Source: Larkinella humicola (GTDB taxonomy: Bacteria; Bacteroidota; Bacteroidia; Cytophagales; Spirosomataceae). Taken from it: a stretch of DNA of 64,000 nucleotides. Below are positions 1-9,347 of the stretch, piece after piece. The notes beneath the pieces were generated by a model that saw only the letters and a list, made by a program, of their open reading frames with translations, was not told the origin of the DNA and searched no databases. Location: assembly GCF_008727875.1 (NCBI RefSeq), contig NZ_VTWS01000004.1:310001-374000 (forward strand), written 5' to 3'. A program made the position numbers and the translations under genes. The stretch's first letter is position 1, and the number at the start of each line of letters is the position of its first letter.

Positions 1-1292
1 AGTTTTTGCTGGTTGGTTCCGGTCAGGGTTCCCTGAGTCGCCAGGTAGGTTGTCACATTCGCTGCGGCCACGCCCGCGTCGGTCATGGATGCCCGGATAC
101 CGGCTTCGAAAAACGACTGGGCATTGCCGGGTGCGCCGTACAGCAAAGCCGCTTCGGCCCGGATAAAGTTGTATTCAGCAAAAGTCAGCAACCGGGCCGG
201 ACCCGCCCCGGAGAACGTAATGGCTCCGTCCCGCAGGCTACCATCCGGATTGATCATGGCCGTATTGGGTGCCGAAGGCGTTCCGTAAATATACTGATAG
301 TTCCGGGAATAGGCTGACGACGGATCGGTATCAAGCACACTGGCCCCCTTGAACGTAGCCGGGCTGGAGTTGAACGGAAACGGAATGAAATACGCAGACC
401 GGCGGGGGTCACTCTTGCCGTTCATCAGGTTGACGATGAACCGGTTCGGGAAAAACTGGTTCTTGAACTGGCCGTTTTCCATGCTGTACAGCGGATTCTG
501 CCGTTGCGATTCGGCCAGAAACGCCATCTGAAAATTGTCCGCCGGACTTTCCATGAATTTGGCTCCGCTGTTCACCAGCGCCGTGATTTGCTGGGAAGCA
601 TAAGCCTGGTCTTTGGCCGAATAGTGCAGGAAGATCCGCAGTTTCAGCGTATTGGCAAACTTGATCCATTTGTCTTTGGAAACCGCCCAGGTCGTTCCGC
701 TGTAAATCGTGCTGAACTGGTTGGGCGACAGCGCCGAGGTGGCGGCATTGACATCCGTCAGTCCTTCGTCGATCAGGCGGGTCAGGTCCTTGTAAATCAC
801 CTCGTCGTCGTCAAAAGCCGGGTAGAAATTCTCGCTGTGCTTACCGGCTTGTGTATAGGGAACATCACCCCAGGCATCGACAACAATCTGGTAAACATAC
901 GCTTTCAGGATTTTTCCGACCCCGGCATAATGCGGACTGCCTTCGCGGGTGGCCTGCGCAATCATCAGCTCCAGGTCGCTCACCGTCGTGCCGAAGATCC
1001 GGACCCACTGCCCGTTGACGTCGGAGTCGTTGATGTTGTACCGCTCGTATTCTTTAAACGTCCCGAAACCGGTATTGGGTCCCTGGCCACTGAACTGCTG
1101 CGAGAGCAGGCTGGCGTAGCGGAAAAGGTCACTGGCACCCATGTAGCCGATGTTGACCGTAACGGAAGGGAGCAACTGCGACACCTGAACACGCTGGATG
1201 TTGTTCGGATCGTCGTTGACATCCAGGTAAGAACTGCAGGAGCTGAAAAACAGCCCCGTGGCAAGAAGGGAAGTATAAAGTAATTTCTTCAT
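1..1292 (-). CDS. SusD/RagB-like outer-membrane lipoprotein (3' end outside window)
   Basis: Reading leftwards from an ATG at 1292, about 430 residues are visible and the frame stays open to the window edge, so the C-terminus is missing. The N-terminus is a lipoprotein signal peptide ending in FFSSC, followed by SSYLDVNDDPNN, the usual start of SusD-like proteins. The stretch KAYVYQIVVDAWGDVPYTQA matches the conserved WGDxPY region of the SusD-like_2 type. By family, such proteins sit on the outer surface of the outer membrane and capture an oligosaccharide or peptide for the SusC channel. It lies 34 bases downstream of the susC stop in the same orientation, so the two are almost surely co-transcribed. 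The substrate cannot be read from the sequence. Confidence 0.93.
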   Translation of the reverse strand, partial: MKKLLYTSLLATGLFFSSCSSYLDVNDDPNNIQRVQVSQLLPSVTVNIGYMGASDLFRYASLLSQQFSGQGPNTGFGTFKEYERYNINDSDVNGQWVRIFGTTVSDLELMIAQATREGSPHYAGVGKILKAYVYQIVVDAWGDVPYTQAGKHSENFYPAFDDDEVIYKDLTRLIDEGLTDVNAATSALSPNQFSTIYSGTTWAVSKDKWIKFANTLKLRIFLHYSAKDQAYASQQITALVNSGAKFMESPADNFQMAFLAESQRQNPLYSMENGQFKNQFFPNRFIVNLMNGKSDPRRSAYFIPFPFNSSPATFKGASVLDTDPSSAYSRNYQYIYGTPSAPNTAMINPDGSLRDGAITFSGAGPARLLTFAEYNFIRAEAALLYGAPGNAQSFFEAGIRASMTDAGVAAANVTTYLATQGTLTGTNQQK

Positions 1293-1326
1293 GATCTCAA
1301 TGGTTTGTACGATTCGTAATCACCCG

Positions 1327-4300
1327 TTAAAACGTCGCTCTCAAACTTCCGCCGATGGTTCGGGCGGTGGGCTGAATGCCAAACTCCAGACCGCGCGCGT
1401 TGCTGACACCCAGCAGGTTTTGTTCCGGATCGAGGTGGGGGTAATTCGGGGCATGAATAAAGAGATTCCGACCGTATACCGACAATTGAAGTCCTTTGAT
1501 GAATTTTACATGATCCAGAACGGAGGCCGGGATTTTGTAGGTCAGATTTGCTTCCCGCAGTTTCAGGTACGTAGCGTCCAGCACGTAACCCTCCCAGGCC
1601 ACATATTTGCCCTGCAAACTGTAGTATTGCTGCGCCGTTACGCCAATGGTGTTTGGCGTGCCGTCTTCCCGAACGCCATCGAAAATGTAGGGCCGGTTGG
1701 GCGTGCCGTCGGCGTTAAACCGGGGGAACTCGGCCGTTTCGGCGGCTACGCCATTGATGCGCAAATCGCCGATGGTACGGGAAAGCTGATCGCCTTTGTG
1801 TTTGTAGTCGAGCAGGAACGACAGGCTGAAATTCTTGTAATTGAACGTGTTGGTAAAACCGGCCGTAAACCGTGGATTCGGATTTCCAACCCGCTGCACC
1901 GCCGTCGTTACTTTCGGCAGTCCGTTGGCGCCGATGATCATGCGACCCTGCGCATCCCGCTGATAGGCATTCGACCAGATCTGACCATATTCCTCGCCCG
2001 ACACCAGCCGGATGTTGGGTGACGTAAAGCCACCGATCGAGATGTTGGCGACGCCAGGGGCCAGTTCTTTCACGATGGACCGGAAACTGGTGAAGTTGAG
2101 CGACGATTCCCAGGTGAAGTTCTCTTTCTGGATCGGATTTCCCGAAATCAGCAACTCAATCCCATTGGTCGAAAGCTTACCCGCGTTCGTTACCAGGCTG
2201 GTGAAACCGGAGGTGGAAGGAACTGGAACCGAGAAGATCAGGTTGCGGCTGTCGCGTTTGTAAACCGATCCGTCGATGAAAAGACGACCGTTAAACAGCG
2301 TTACTTCCGCGCCCAACTCGATTTCCCGCGTAAATTCCGGCGTCAACTGCGGATTCCCCGTGCTGTTGTCGTAGGTATAACCCGCCAGTCCGCCAAATGG
2401 AAAGTTGACCGCCGTCGAGCCCAAACCGTCACCCGCACTCGCTTTGCCGTAATAGGTGTTGATGGCGTACGGACTGGCTCCCTTGCCCACTTCGCCCATG
2501 TTGGCCCGGATTTTGGCCGAGGACAGGATTTTCGATTTCAGGGATGGAAACGCTTCCGTCGGTACAAAACTGAGGGCGACGGCCGGGTAGAAGATGGAAC
2601 GGTAGCCCGGAGCCAGCGTAGAAGAGAAGTCATTCCGCGCTTTGGCGTTCACCGAAAGCCAGCTTTTGTAGTCGAAAACGAGGTCGGCAAACACCCCGAC
2701 GCCCCGTTGCTCGGTAACGGAAGAAGTAGGGTTGAACGTCAGGAAGTTTTTGATGTTGTCGAAGCCCGGCACCACGATTCCCAGACCGATGTTCTGCATT
2801 TCGCTGTTGTAGTTGGCAATGATTTCGTTCCCAACCGTTGCAATCAGGTTGATGTCGGGCGTGATTTTCCGGTTTCCGGTCAGCGTGAAATACGAGTTCA
2901 GGTTTCGGATCAGTTGCGAGCGGTCCAGCACCCCACCGGCCCCAGCCGAGTTGGTGTTGGCGTTGCTGCGAACGCCTTTGTCGTCGAACCCTTTGGTGGT
3001 GAAATTGAAAATATCCGTACCAATTTTCAGATCGGCCTGTAACCAGTCCAGAATGTCATACTTCAGGTTCACATTTCCGAAAAACCGGTTCACTTCCTGG
3101 TGGTTCTTGATGTGCTCCAGCGACCAGTAGGGGTGATCTTCGGCGGCAAACCACAGTTGATTTCCGGCGGCATCCTGGAACGGTTTGTTGGTCAGGTCAT
3201 AGCTGCGGGGCGTATAAATCCCGCGCCAGAGCGAATTCGCTCCCTGGTTGCCGGATTGCGTCCGGTCAGAAACGTTGTTGGCGTAGGAGAACGAGGTCGA
3301 GATTCTGAATTTGTCGGTCAGTTGGGTTCCGGCATTCACCGAGAGGTTGTTCCGGTTCAGTTTGTTGTTCGGAACTAGACCGGTTTCGGCCGAAAAACCG
3401 TAGGAAACCCGGTAATCGTACTTATCGGTTCCGCCCGAAAAACTCAGGTCATTCTGCGAAGAAATGGAGCTTTGAAGAATATCCCGGATGTTATTCGGAT
3501 ACGCCTGCAGGGTTTCCGACTCGCCAAACCAGTTCGTTACGGTTTGTCCAGCAATCCGGGGTCCCCAGGAACCAGCCACGTTGTTAATGTAATTTCCGTT
3601 GCTGCCCTGGGCGTATTCGTTCTGAAATTTCGGAAACCGGCTCACCGTTCCGACGGCGACATTGGTCGAGAACGAAATCTGCTTTTTGACGCCTTTCTTG
3701 CCTTTTTTGGTAGTGATCAGGATGGCACCGGAAGCCGCCCGCGAACCGTACAAAACCGTAGCAGCCGCCCCTTTCAGGACGTTGACGCTCTCGATGTCCT
3801 GCGGGTTGATGTCCGAAATCCGGCTGGAGTTCACCACGCCGGTATTAACGGAGTTGCCACCCCCGGAATTGTCCAGTGGAATCCCGTCGACCACGTACAA
3901 CGGCTGGTTGCTGCCCGTAAAGGTGGAGAAACCGCGAATGGTTACGTTGGAACCGGCAAAACCACCGCCCGCACCGGTGACCTGCACTCCGGCTACTTTT
4001 CCGGCCAGTGAGTTGGTTACATCCGTGGTTGGGGCCTGGCTGAGTTGTTCGGCTTTCACTTCACTGACGCCGTAGCCCAGCGTTTTCCGGTCGCGGGCAA
4101 TCCCGAACGAGGTGACGACCACCTCACTCAGTTGCTTTGCATCTGATTCCAGCGCAATGGAAATCGTACTCCGTCCGTTGACCGGAATTTCCACGGGCAG
4201 AAAACCGATGTAGCTCACCACCAGCGTGGCGTTTTCGGGGACGGAAAGCCGGAACTTACCGCTGGCATCCGTGATGGTGCCGGTATTGGTAGTGCCTTTC

Positions 4301-4482
4301 ACTAAAATAGACGCCCCCGGCAGTGGGTTGCCATCCTCTTTAAAAGTCACAACACCATTGACTTCAATGTCCGCCAATTTTGCGGGTTGCCCACCTGCAA
4401 TGGCGCTAGTCCCCGTCAAAAGGCAGAAAAAGGCGATAAGCATGGGCAGGAGGCCACGGGTTGATAGGATAGATTGCTTCAT
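1327..4482 (-). CDS. SusC/RagA-type TonB-linked outer-membrane protein
   Basis: The product is 1051 residues, a normal SusC length. Signal peptide at about 1-29 (ends SAIAGG), carboxypeptidase-like regulatory domain at about 40-125 (GNPLPGASILVKGT, then SYIGF), TonB plug at about 130-260 (YVVDGIPLDN, VLKGAAATVLYGSRA), then a long beta-barrel ending in the aromatic-terminal RATF. By family it is a TonB-dependent channel that imports the ligand held by its SusD partner, which follows 34 bases downstream. No glycosidase or regulator gene adjoins the pair inside the window, so the ligand is unknown. Confidence 0.96.
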   Translation of the reverse strand: MKQSILSTRGLLPMLIAFFCLLTGTSAIAGGQPAKLADIEVNGVVTFKEDGNPLPGASILVKGTTNTGTITDASGKFRLSVPENATLVVSYIGFLPVEIPVNGRSTISIALESDAKQLSEVVVTSFGIARDRKTLGYGVSEVKAEQLSQAPTTDVTNSLAGKVAGVQVTGAGGGFAGSNVTIRGFSTFTGSNQPLYVVDGIPLDNSGGGNSVNTGVVNSSRISDINPQDIESVNVLKGAAATVLYGSRAASGAILITTKKGKKGVKKQISFSTNVAVGTVSRFPKFQNEYAQGSNGNYINNVAGSWGPRIAGQTVTNWFGESETLQAYPNNIRDILQSSISSQNDLSFSGGTDKYDYRVSYGFSAETGLVPNNKLNRNNLSVNAGTQLTDKFRISTSFSYANNVSDRTQSGNQGANSLWRGIYTPRSYDLTNKPFQDAAGNQLWFAAEDHPYWSLEHIKNHQEVNRFFGNVNLKYDILDWLQADLKIGTDIFNFTTKGFDDKGVRSNANTNSAGAGGVLDRSQLIRNLNSYFTLTGNRKITPDINLIATVGNEIIANYNSEMQNIGLGIVVPGFDNIKNFLTFNPTSSVTEQRGVGVFADLVFDYKSWLSVNAKARNDFSSTLAPGYRSIFYPAVALSFVPTEAFPSLKSKILSSAKIRANMGEVGKGASPYAINTYYGKASAGDGLGSTAVNFPFGGLAGYTYDNSTGNPQLTPEFTREIELGAEVTLFNGRLFIDGSVYKRDSRNLIFSVPVPSTSGFTSLVTNAGKLSTNGIELLISGNPIQKENFTWESSLNFTSFRSIVKELAPGVANISIGGFTSPNIRLVSGEEYGQIWSNAYQRDAQGRMIIGANGLPKVTTAVQRVGNPNPRFTAGFTNTFNYKNFSLSFLLDYKHKGDQLSRTIGDLRINGVAAETAEFPRFNADGTPNRPYIFDGVREDGTPNTIGVTAQQYYSLQGKYVAWEGYVLDATYLKLREANLTYKIPASVLDHVKFIKGLQLSVYGRNLFIHAPNYPHLDPEQNLLGVSNARGLEFGIQPTARTIGGSLRATF

Positions 4483-4532
4483 AGTGACTACGGTTTAGTG
4501 GTCTCAAACAAAGAAAAGCAACATTTTCCTTC

Positions 4533-4580
4533 CTAAAATAGGGGCACGGGGATTCGGCTAAAATCTATTTATCAATAGAT
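4533..4580 (-). promoter_or_regulatory. Candidate susC promoter with adjacent 18-bp dyad
   Basis: On the minus strand TATTTTAG (4540-4533) matches the Bacteroidota -7 element TAnnTTTG at 7 of 8 positions, and TTTA (4562-4559) sits 18 bases upstream as a -33 element. Directly upstream of it is the dyad ATCTATT-TATC-AATAGAT (4563-4580), a place where an activator would bind. The predicted leader is about 40 bases. The rest of 4483-4740 is AT-rich with no gene seen. The assignment is by pattern only. Confidence 0.4.
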
Positions 4581-4740
4581 AATTTTTGTTAAGCCTCCAA
4601 AGAATTACTCCCCAACTCCTTTTATCGTAGAATAATATTCGGCCAATCTGGAAAAGAGAAGGGCTTTAAAATTATGAATTTCTGTTTTTTCAAAATGCCT
4701 TCCGAATCGGGAAAAGATAAAAGCAAATCCCTATTTTATC

Positions 4741-4780
4741 TAAAAAAAATACCGGTATGACGGGGTTGTCATACCGGTAC
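4741..4780 (-). terminator. Rho-independent terminator of pruA
   Basis: A perfect 12-bp stem (TACCGGTATGAC at 4750-4761 and GTCATACCGGTA at 4768-4779, loop of 6) is followed on the minus strand by a T run (the A run 4742-4749 on the plus strand). It lies 35 bases after the pruA stop. Confidence 0.85.
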
Positions 4781-4814
4781 ATTCACTGCCGACAGCGAGT
4801 AAGCGGGGGTGCGA

Positions 4815-6446
4815 TCAATCGGGATTTAAAAAAGGATAGCGGTAGTTTTTAGGAGCATCGAAGGTTTCCTTGATGGTTCGGGCCGACACCCACCGTAACA
4901 GGTTCAGCTCCGACCCGGCTTTGTCGTTTGTTCCCGATCCCCGTGCGCCCCCGAACGGTTGTTGACCCACCACCGCGCCGGTCGGCTTGTCGTTGATATA
5001 AAAGTTGCCCGCAGCATTCCGCAAGCGACTGGTTGCCAAGTCAATGGCATACCGGTCGCGGGACAGAATCGATCCGGTGAGTGCGTAGATGGACGTTTTG
5101 TCGATGAGGTCCAGCATGGCTTCATATTCGTCATCTTCGTAGACGTAGACTGTCAAAACCGGGCCAAACAGTTCTTCGCACATCGTCACGTACTGCGGAT
5201 TGTCGACCCGCAAAACCGTCGGTTGAATAAAATAGCCAACGGTTTTGTCATACGATCCGCCAGCCACGATCTCAACGCCCTCGTCGTTTTTAGCCTGATC
5301 GATGTAGCGGGCCAGCTTGTCGAACGAGCGTTCGGAAATCACGGCATTCACAAAATTACCAAAATCTTCGACCGGTCCCATTTTAATGGTACTTAGATCC
5401 TGCACCACTCTGTCCCGAATCGCGGGCCATAACGATGCGGGCAAATACGCCCGGGAAGCTGCCGAGCATTTTTGTCCCTGGTATTCGAACGCACCCCGCA
5501 CCAGAGCGGTGGCAACGGCTTCTACATTGGCGCTAGGGTGCGCCAGAATAAAATCTTTCCCGCCGGTTTCGCCCACAATGCGTGGGTAGCTTTTGTAGGT
5601 AGCGATGGAATTGCCAATGGTTTTCCAGATCGTTTGAAAAACCGCCGTCGAGCCCGTGAAATGAATACCGGCAAAATCCGGATGGCTAAAAATAACGGCT
5701 CCGGCAACGGGACCATCCACGTTGATCAGGTTGATGACACCAGCGGGCAAACCGGCCTCTTTCAGCACGTCCATGATCACCTGAGCCGCATACGCCTGGT
5801 TTTCAGACGGTTTCCAGACCACTACGTTTCCCATCATGGCTGCCGAGGTTGGCAGGTTGCCGGCAATGGCCGTGAAATTAAAGGGCGTTAGCGCAAACAC
5901 GAAGCCTTCCAGGGGACGTTGCTCCAGCCGGTTCCAGACGCCCGGCGAAGAATTGGGCTGGATGTCGTAAATTTTTGCCATGTACGAAACGTTAAACCGC
6001 AGGAAGTCAATTAGCTCACACGCGGAGTCGATTTCGGCCTGGTAGGCATTTTTCGACTGGCCGAGCATGGTGGCTGCATTGATTTTATAGCGATATGGTC
6101 CAGCGACCAGTTCGGCGGCTTTCAGGAAAATAGCCGCGCGTTCTTCCCAGGGCAGGGCTTCCCAGCGGGGTTTGGCCGCAAGGGCGGCTTCGATGGCTTC
6201 CTGAACGTGGCTGGCATCGCCTTCGTGGTAATAGCCCAGAATATGGTGATGGTCGTGGGGGGGGCGAATGGCTCGTTTGGTTTCCGTTCGTACTTCGCGA
6301 TCCCCGATGTAGAGGGGGATGTCCACTTCCTGCGCCCGGGCATTCGCCAGGGCTTCCTGCAAGTTGGCTCGTTCGGGAGTCCCGGGTGCATACGAATAAA
6401 CCGGTTCATTCCGGGGCTCCGGAACACGGAAAAATCCTTTTGACAT
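4815..6446 (-). CDS. pruA: L-glutamate gamma-semialdehyde (P5C) dehydrogenase
   Basis: The 543-residue product is a full-length aldehyde dehydrogenase of the monofunctional P5C dehydrogenase type. It oxidises glutamate semialdehyde to glutamate with NAD+, the second step of proline breakdown in the cytosol. The catalytic cysteine is Cys327 in GQKCSA, and the general base lies in VGETGGKDF. The cofactor segment HFTGSTAVF and the C-terminal QQPFGGARGSGTNDKAG are present. The start MSKGFFRVPEPRNEP agrees with the family. It is divergent from proline dehydrogenase (6592-7830), the enzyme of the first step, across a 145-base shared control region, and it ends in a strong terminator. Confidence 0.97.
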   Translation of the reverse strand: MSKGFFRVPEPRNEPVYSYAPGTPERANLQEALANARAQEVDIPLYIGDREVRTETKRAIRPPHDHHHILGYYHEGDASHVQEAIEAALAAKPRWEALPWEERAAIFLKAAELVAGPYRYKINAATMLGQSKNAYQAEIDSACELIDFLRFNVSYMAKIYDIQPNSSPGVWNRLEQRPLEGFVFALTPFNFTAIAGNLPTSAAMMGNVVVWKPSENQAYAAQVIMDVLKEAGLPAGVINLINVDGPVAGAVIFSHPDFAGIHFTGSTAVFQTIWKTIGNSIATYKSYPRIVGETGGKDFILAHPSANVEAVATALVRGAFEYQGQKCSAASRAYLPASLWPAIRDRVVQDLSTIKMGPVEDFGNFVNAVISERSFDKLARYIDQAKNDEGVEIVAGGSYDKTVGYFIQPTVLRVDNPQYVTMCEELFGPVLTVYVYEDDEYEAMLDLIDKTSIYALTGSILSRDRYAIDLATSRLRNAAGNFYINDKPTGAVVGQQPFGGARGSGTNDKAGSELNLLRWVSARTIKETFDAPKNYRYPFLNPD

Positions 6447-6504
6447 AAACTAGTGGTGATTAAATCAGTCCTTCAAAGGTATGGTACCCCGGTTTTTCCT
6501 TTGC

Positions 6505-6542
6505 ATCCAAAATTGTCCAAATGTCATCCAAAATTGCCAAAA
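6505..6542. promoter_or_regulatory. Two 17-bp direct repeats in the pruA / proline dehydrogenase control region
   Basis: ATCCAAAATTGTCCAAA (6505-6521) and ATCCAAAATTGCCAAAA (6526-6542) are nearly identical and start exactly 21 bases apart, two helical turns. They lie between the divergent starts of the two proline genes, so they are a plausible operator for a regulator bound as a tandem dimer. The regulator is unknown; the AraC gene at 8117 is only one possibility. Confidence 0.45.
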
Positions 6543-6591
6543 CCGCCATACCCGAAATTCCCGCTATACCTTAGGGGACAAAATACAGACG

Positions 6592-7830
6592 ATGAAAAAC
6601 GGAACGAAAATAGACCTGACCAATACCGCCGATGCGTTCGCCTATAAAACCGATCAGCAGTTGCGGAAAGCGCAGGTGATGTTCACCCTGATGAATCAAA
6701 ACTGGCTGGTGCGGCTGGGAGCGGGGCTTACGGCCCTGGCTGTAAAATGGAATCTGCCGGTCAAAGGCCTGATTCGATCCACCATTTTCGAGCAATTTGT
6801 TGGTGGGGAAAGCCTTGATCAAACGACAGATACCATCAAAACGCTGGAGCAATTCAACGTGGAGGCCATTTTGGATTATGGCGCGGAAGGCAAGGAAACC
6901 GAAGCCGACTTCGACCGGACGAAGGAAGAGTTCATTCGGGTCGTTCGGTTTGCCGCTACCCGCCCCAATGTGCCGTTGATGGGCATCAAGATTACGGGCC
7001 TGGCGCGGTTTGCCTTACTGGAAAAGCTGAACACCCTGGTTCGGCTGACCGATCAGACCGTCGAGATCGATACCGGTTCGCTGACGTCTGCCGAAAGGCA
7101 GGAATGGGAGCGGGTGGTCAGCCGAACGGTTGAAATCTGCGAAACGGGCGCTGATCTCAACATTGGAATAGTAATAGATGCTGAAGAATCGTGGATTCAG
7201 GATACGATCGATGCGTTGACGATGCAGGTGATGACGGTTTTCAACCAAAAGGCCGCCGTCGTTTTCAATACCGTCCAGCTATACCGCCACGATCGGCTTG
7301 CGTTTCTGAAACGGAGCTTTGCGCTGGCCCAAAACCGCAAAGCTATTTTGGGTGTCAAAATCGTTCGGGGTGCCTACATGGAGAAAGAGCGAAAACGGGC
7401 GCTGGAGCGCAACGAAACGGTTTTGATCCAGCCTGATAAAGCGGCCAGTGACAGGGACTTCAACGCTGCGATTGATTTCTGTTTGGATCATCTCGACCGG
7501 ATTTCGCTGATTGTAGCCTCGCACAATGAATACAGCGTGCAACACACCGTCGAAAAATTGCTGGACGCTGGCCTGCTGCTCAACCACCCGCACCTCCATT
7601 TCTCCCAGCTTTTCGGCATGAGCGACCACATCACGTTCAACCTCGCCAAAATGGGGTGCAACGTCAGCAAGTATCTACCCTACGGGCCCATTGCCGATGT
7701 CATTCCGTATTTGATGAGACGAGCGCAGGAAAACAGTTCGGTGGCCGGGCAAACCAGCCGGGAATTATTTCTGATCCGGAAAGAAGTAGCCAGAAGGAAA
7801 CGCTACAAGGGTGCTATTCCGAAATTGTAA
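6592..7830 (+). CDS. Proline dehydrogenase (monofunctional)
   Basis: The 412-residue product is an FAD-dependent proline dehydrogenase, oxidising proline to P5C and passing electrons to the quinone pool. Family motifs are clear: DAEESWIQ, QLYRHDRLAFL, KIVRGAYMEKER, QLFGMSDHITF, KYLPYGP and the substrate-binding YLMRRAQENSS near the C-terminus. The frame is open back to 6481, but those extra 37 residues (MVPRFFLCIQNCPNV...) run through the repeat-rich control region and do not resemble the family, so ATG 6592 (MKNGTKIDL) is chosen. It pairs with the divergent pruA to convert proline to glutamate. Confidence 0.95.
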   Translation: MKNGTKIDLTNTADAFAYKTDQQLRKAQVMFTLMNQNWLVRLGAGLTALAVKWNLPVKGLIRSTIFEQFVGGESLDQTTDTIKTLEQFNVEAILDYGAEGKETEADFDRTKEEFIRVVRFAATRPNVPLMGIKITGLARFALLEKLNTLVRLTDQTVEIDTGSLTSAERQEWERVVSRTVEICETGADLNIGIVIDAEESWIQDTIDALTMQVMTVFNQKAAVVFNTVQLYRHDRLAFLKRSFALAQNRKAILGVKIVRGAYMEKERKRALERNETVLIQPDKAASDRDFNAAIDFCLDHLDRISLIVASHNEYSVQHTVEKLLDAGLLLNHPHLHFSQLFGMSDHITFNLAKMGCNVSKYLPYGPIADVIPYLMRRAQENSSVAGQTSRELFLIRKEVARRKRYKGAIPKL

Positions 7831-8116
7831 TCATTCCAAGAGTCGAAACGAAACCGCTACCCGACTGGAAGCCGGTTCTGGTAGAGGGCTTTGATGCCTG
7901 CTTTTTTAACAGGATTAACCATTGTTCAACGAATATTATCCCAAAACTTGCAATACAGATAAAGCAATGATAATATTGGTATATCCTTTACGCAGCAACT
8001 GCCCAATTCACAGAAGGCCCGGTCAATGAATATTGCCGGTCTTCCTGCAATACCTCGCCATCTCTAATTGTATTATTTGTAGATTTAATAGGTATACAAT
8101 TATATGATTTGACTGT

Positions 8117-8992
8117 ATGAAAGTACTACAATTTACTCCGCCTGCCCCCAAAGAGGATTCCGTAATTGTAGACGAGGATTTCCTGACCCATTTTTACAAT
8201 CATTTTCACCGGCATAAACAACTCCAGATCACGCTCATCCTCAAAGGAAAAGGCATCCTGATGGTGGGAAACTACAGCCAGGCTTTCCGGCCCGGCGAAG
8301 TCTACATTCTGGGGCCGAACCAGCCCCACATGTTCAAATCGGAACCGGGGCATTTTACGAATCCCCGGCTTGGAAACGCCCATGCCATCCACATTTTTTT
8401 CGACCTGGAACGGATTCCCAAAGCCTTTCTGGCCCTGCCCGAAATGGAGTCGATCAGCCGGTTTCTCGACCTCATTCAGAATGGCCTGCAACTGCCGGCT
8501 GAACACGCCGAATCCGTTGCCAAAGTCCTGAAATCCCTGGAAGATAAAACCAATCTGGACCGGCTGCTGGCGGTTATTCAGTTGTTCCAATATTTTTCGA
8601 AGGAAGTAAAAGGTTGGAAGTCGCTGCAAACCGGTTTCGCCGACTATTCCTTCTCGGATTCGGACGGCATGCGGATGAATGACGTCTTCCAGTATACGCT
8701 CGATCATTATGCCGAGCCCATCACGCTCGACAAAATTGCCGACATCGCCCACATTACCCCGCACGCGTTCTGTAAATACTTCAAGAAACACACCCGCAAA
8801 ACGTACAACACATTTTTGAACGAAATCCGGATCAACGAAGCCTGCAAGCGAATCATTAACAGCAGCAACGACGGAATTTCCAGCATCGCCTATTCGACCG
8901 GTTTCAACAGTGCCACCAATTTTAACCGGGTTTTCAGAAAAACCACGGGCATGTCTCCCAGCGACTACATTCGGGAATACAAAAGCAAGTAG
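8117..8992 (+). CDS. AraC-family transcriptional regulator
   Basis: The product is 291 residues. The N-terminal half is a cupin-like sensor (HRHKQLQITLILKGKG, then FRPGEVYILGPNQPHMF at about 50-75), and the C-terminal about 100 residues hold two helix-turn-helix motifs (ITLDKIADIAHITPHAFCKYFKK and ISSIAYSTGFNSATNFNRVFRKTTGMSP). This is the usual layout of one-component sugar or metabolite regulators. The 286 bases before it (7831-8116) contain no gene that I can see. It stands alone, between proline dehydrogenase and ricT, so the target is not evident. Confidence 0.92.
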   Translation: MKVLQFTPPAPKEDSVIVDEDFLTHFYNHFHRHKQLQITLILKGKGILMVGNYSQAFRPGEVYILGPNQPHMFKSEPGHFTNPRLGNAHAIHIFFDLERIPKAFLALPEMESISRFLDLIQNGLQLPAEHAESVAKVLKSLEDKTNLDRLLAVIQLFQYFSKEVKGWKSLQTGFADYSFSDSDGMRMNDVFQYTLDHYAEPITLDKIADIAHITPHAFCKYFKKHTRKTYNTFLNEIRINEACKRIINSSNDGISSIAYSTGFNSATNFNRVFRKTTGMSPSDYIREYKSK

Positions 8993-9347
8993 ACGACGGT
9001 TTTGGTCTGATCTCTGACTGTCATGGATGCGATTTTTCCCCGACCTGCCCGGGGTAGTTAGGATCATGCAGCCATTTATGCCTTTTTTTATTAATTTAGG
9101 GTATAATTTTGAGGTGATCGGTTCGTGAACGGCATTAACCGGTTGAGTAGCGTATTCACAGCCGAATTCGGATCTATATAAAATGTGATCCGGATGAAGG
9201 CAAAAAAAGAAGGCGGGGCCGCCCGCACGATCACGAGTTATGAATGAAGAGTTAAGAGTTAAAAATTAAAAGTAAACGGTTCTCTAGTCTACTTTTTACT
9301 TTTCACGCTTAATTTTTCACTATTAGCTCTTAACTATAGATAGAGTT
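8993..9347. other. 355-base intergenic region with AT-rich imperfect palindrome
   Basis: No gene is seen here. The second half (9249-9336) is an imperfect inverted repeat. Its left arm iterates GAGTTAA / AAATTAA at 7-base spacing, and its right arm carries the complementary phrase TTAACTC / TTAATTTT with small insertions, ending 11 bases before the ricT start. It resembles the other long palindromes in this window but is less perfect. Confidence 0.5.

Noticed and set aside
504-1283. 259-residue frame antisense to the first SusD gene
   Set aside because: SusD motifs are clear on the other strand; this frame shows none.
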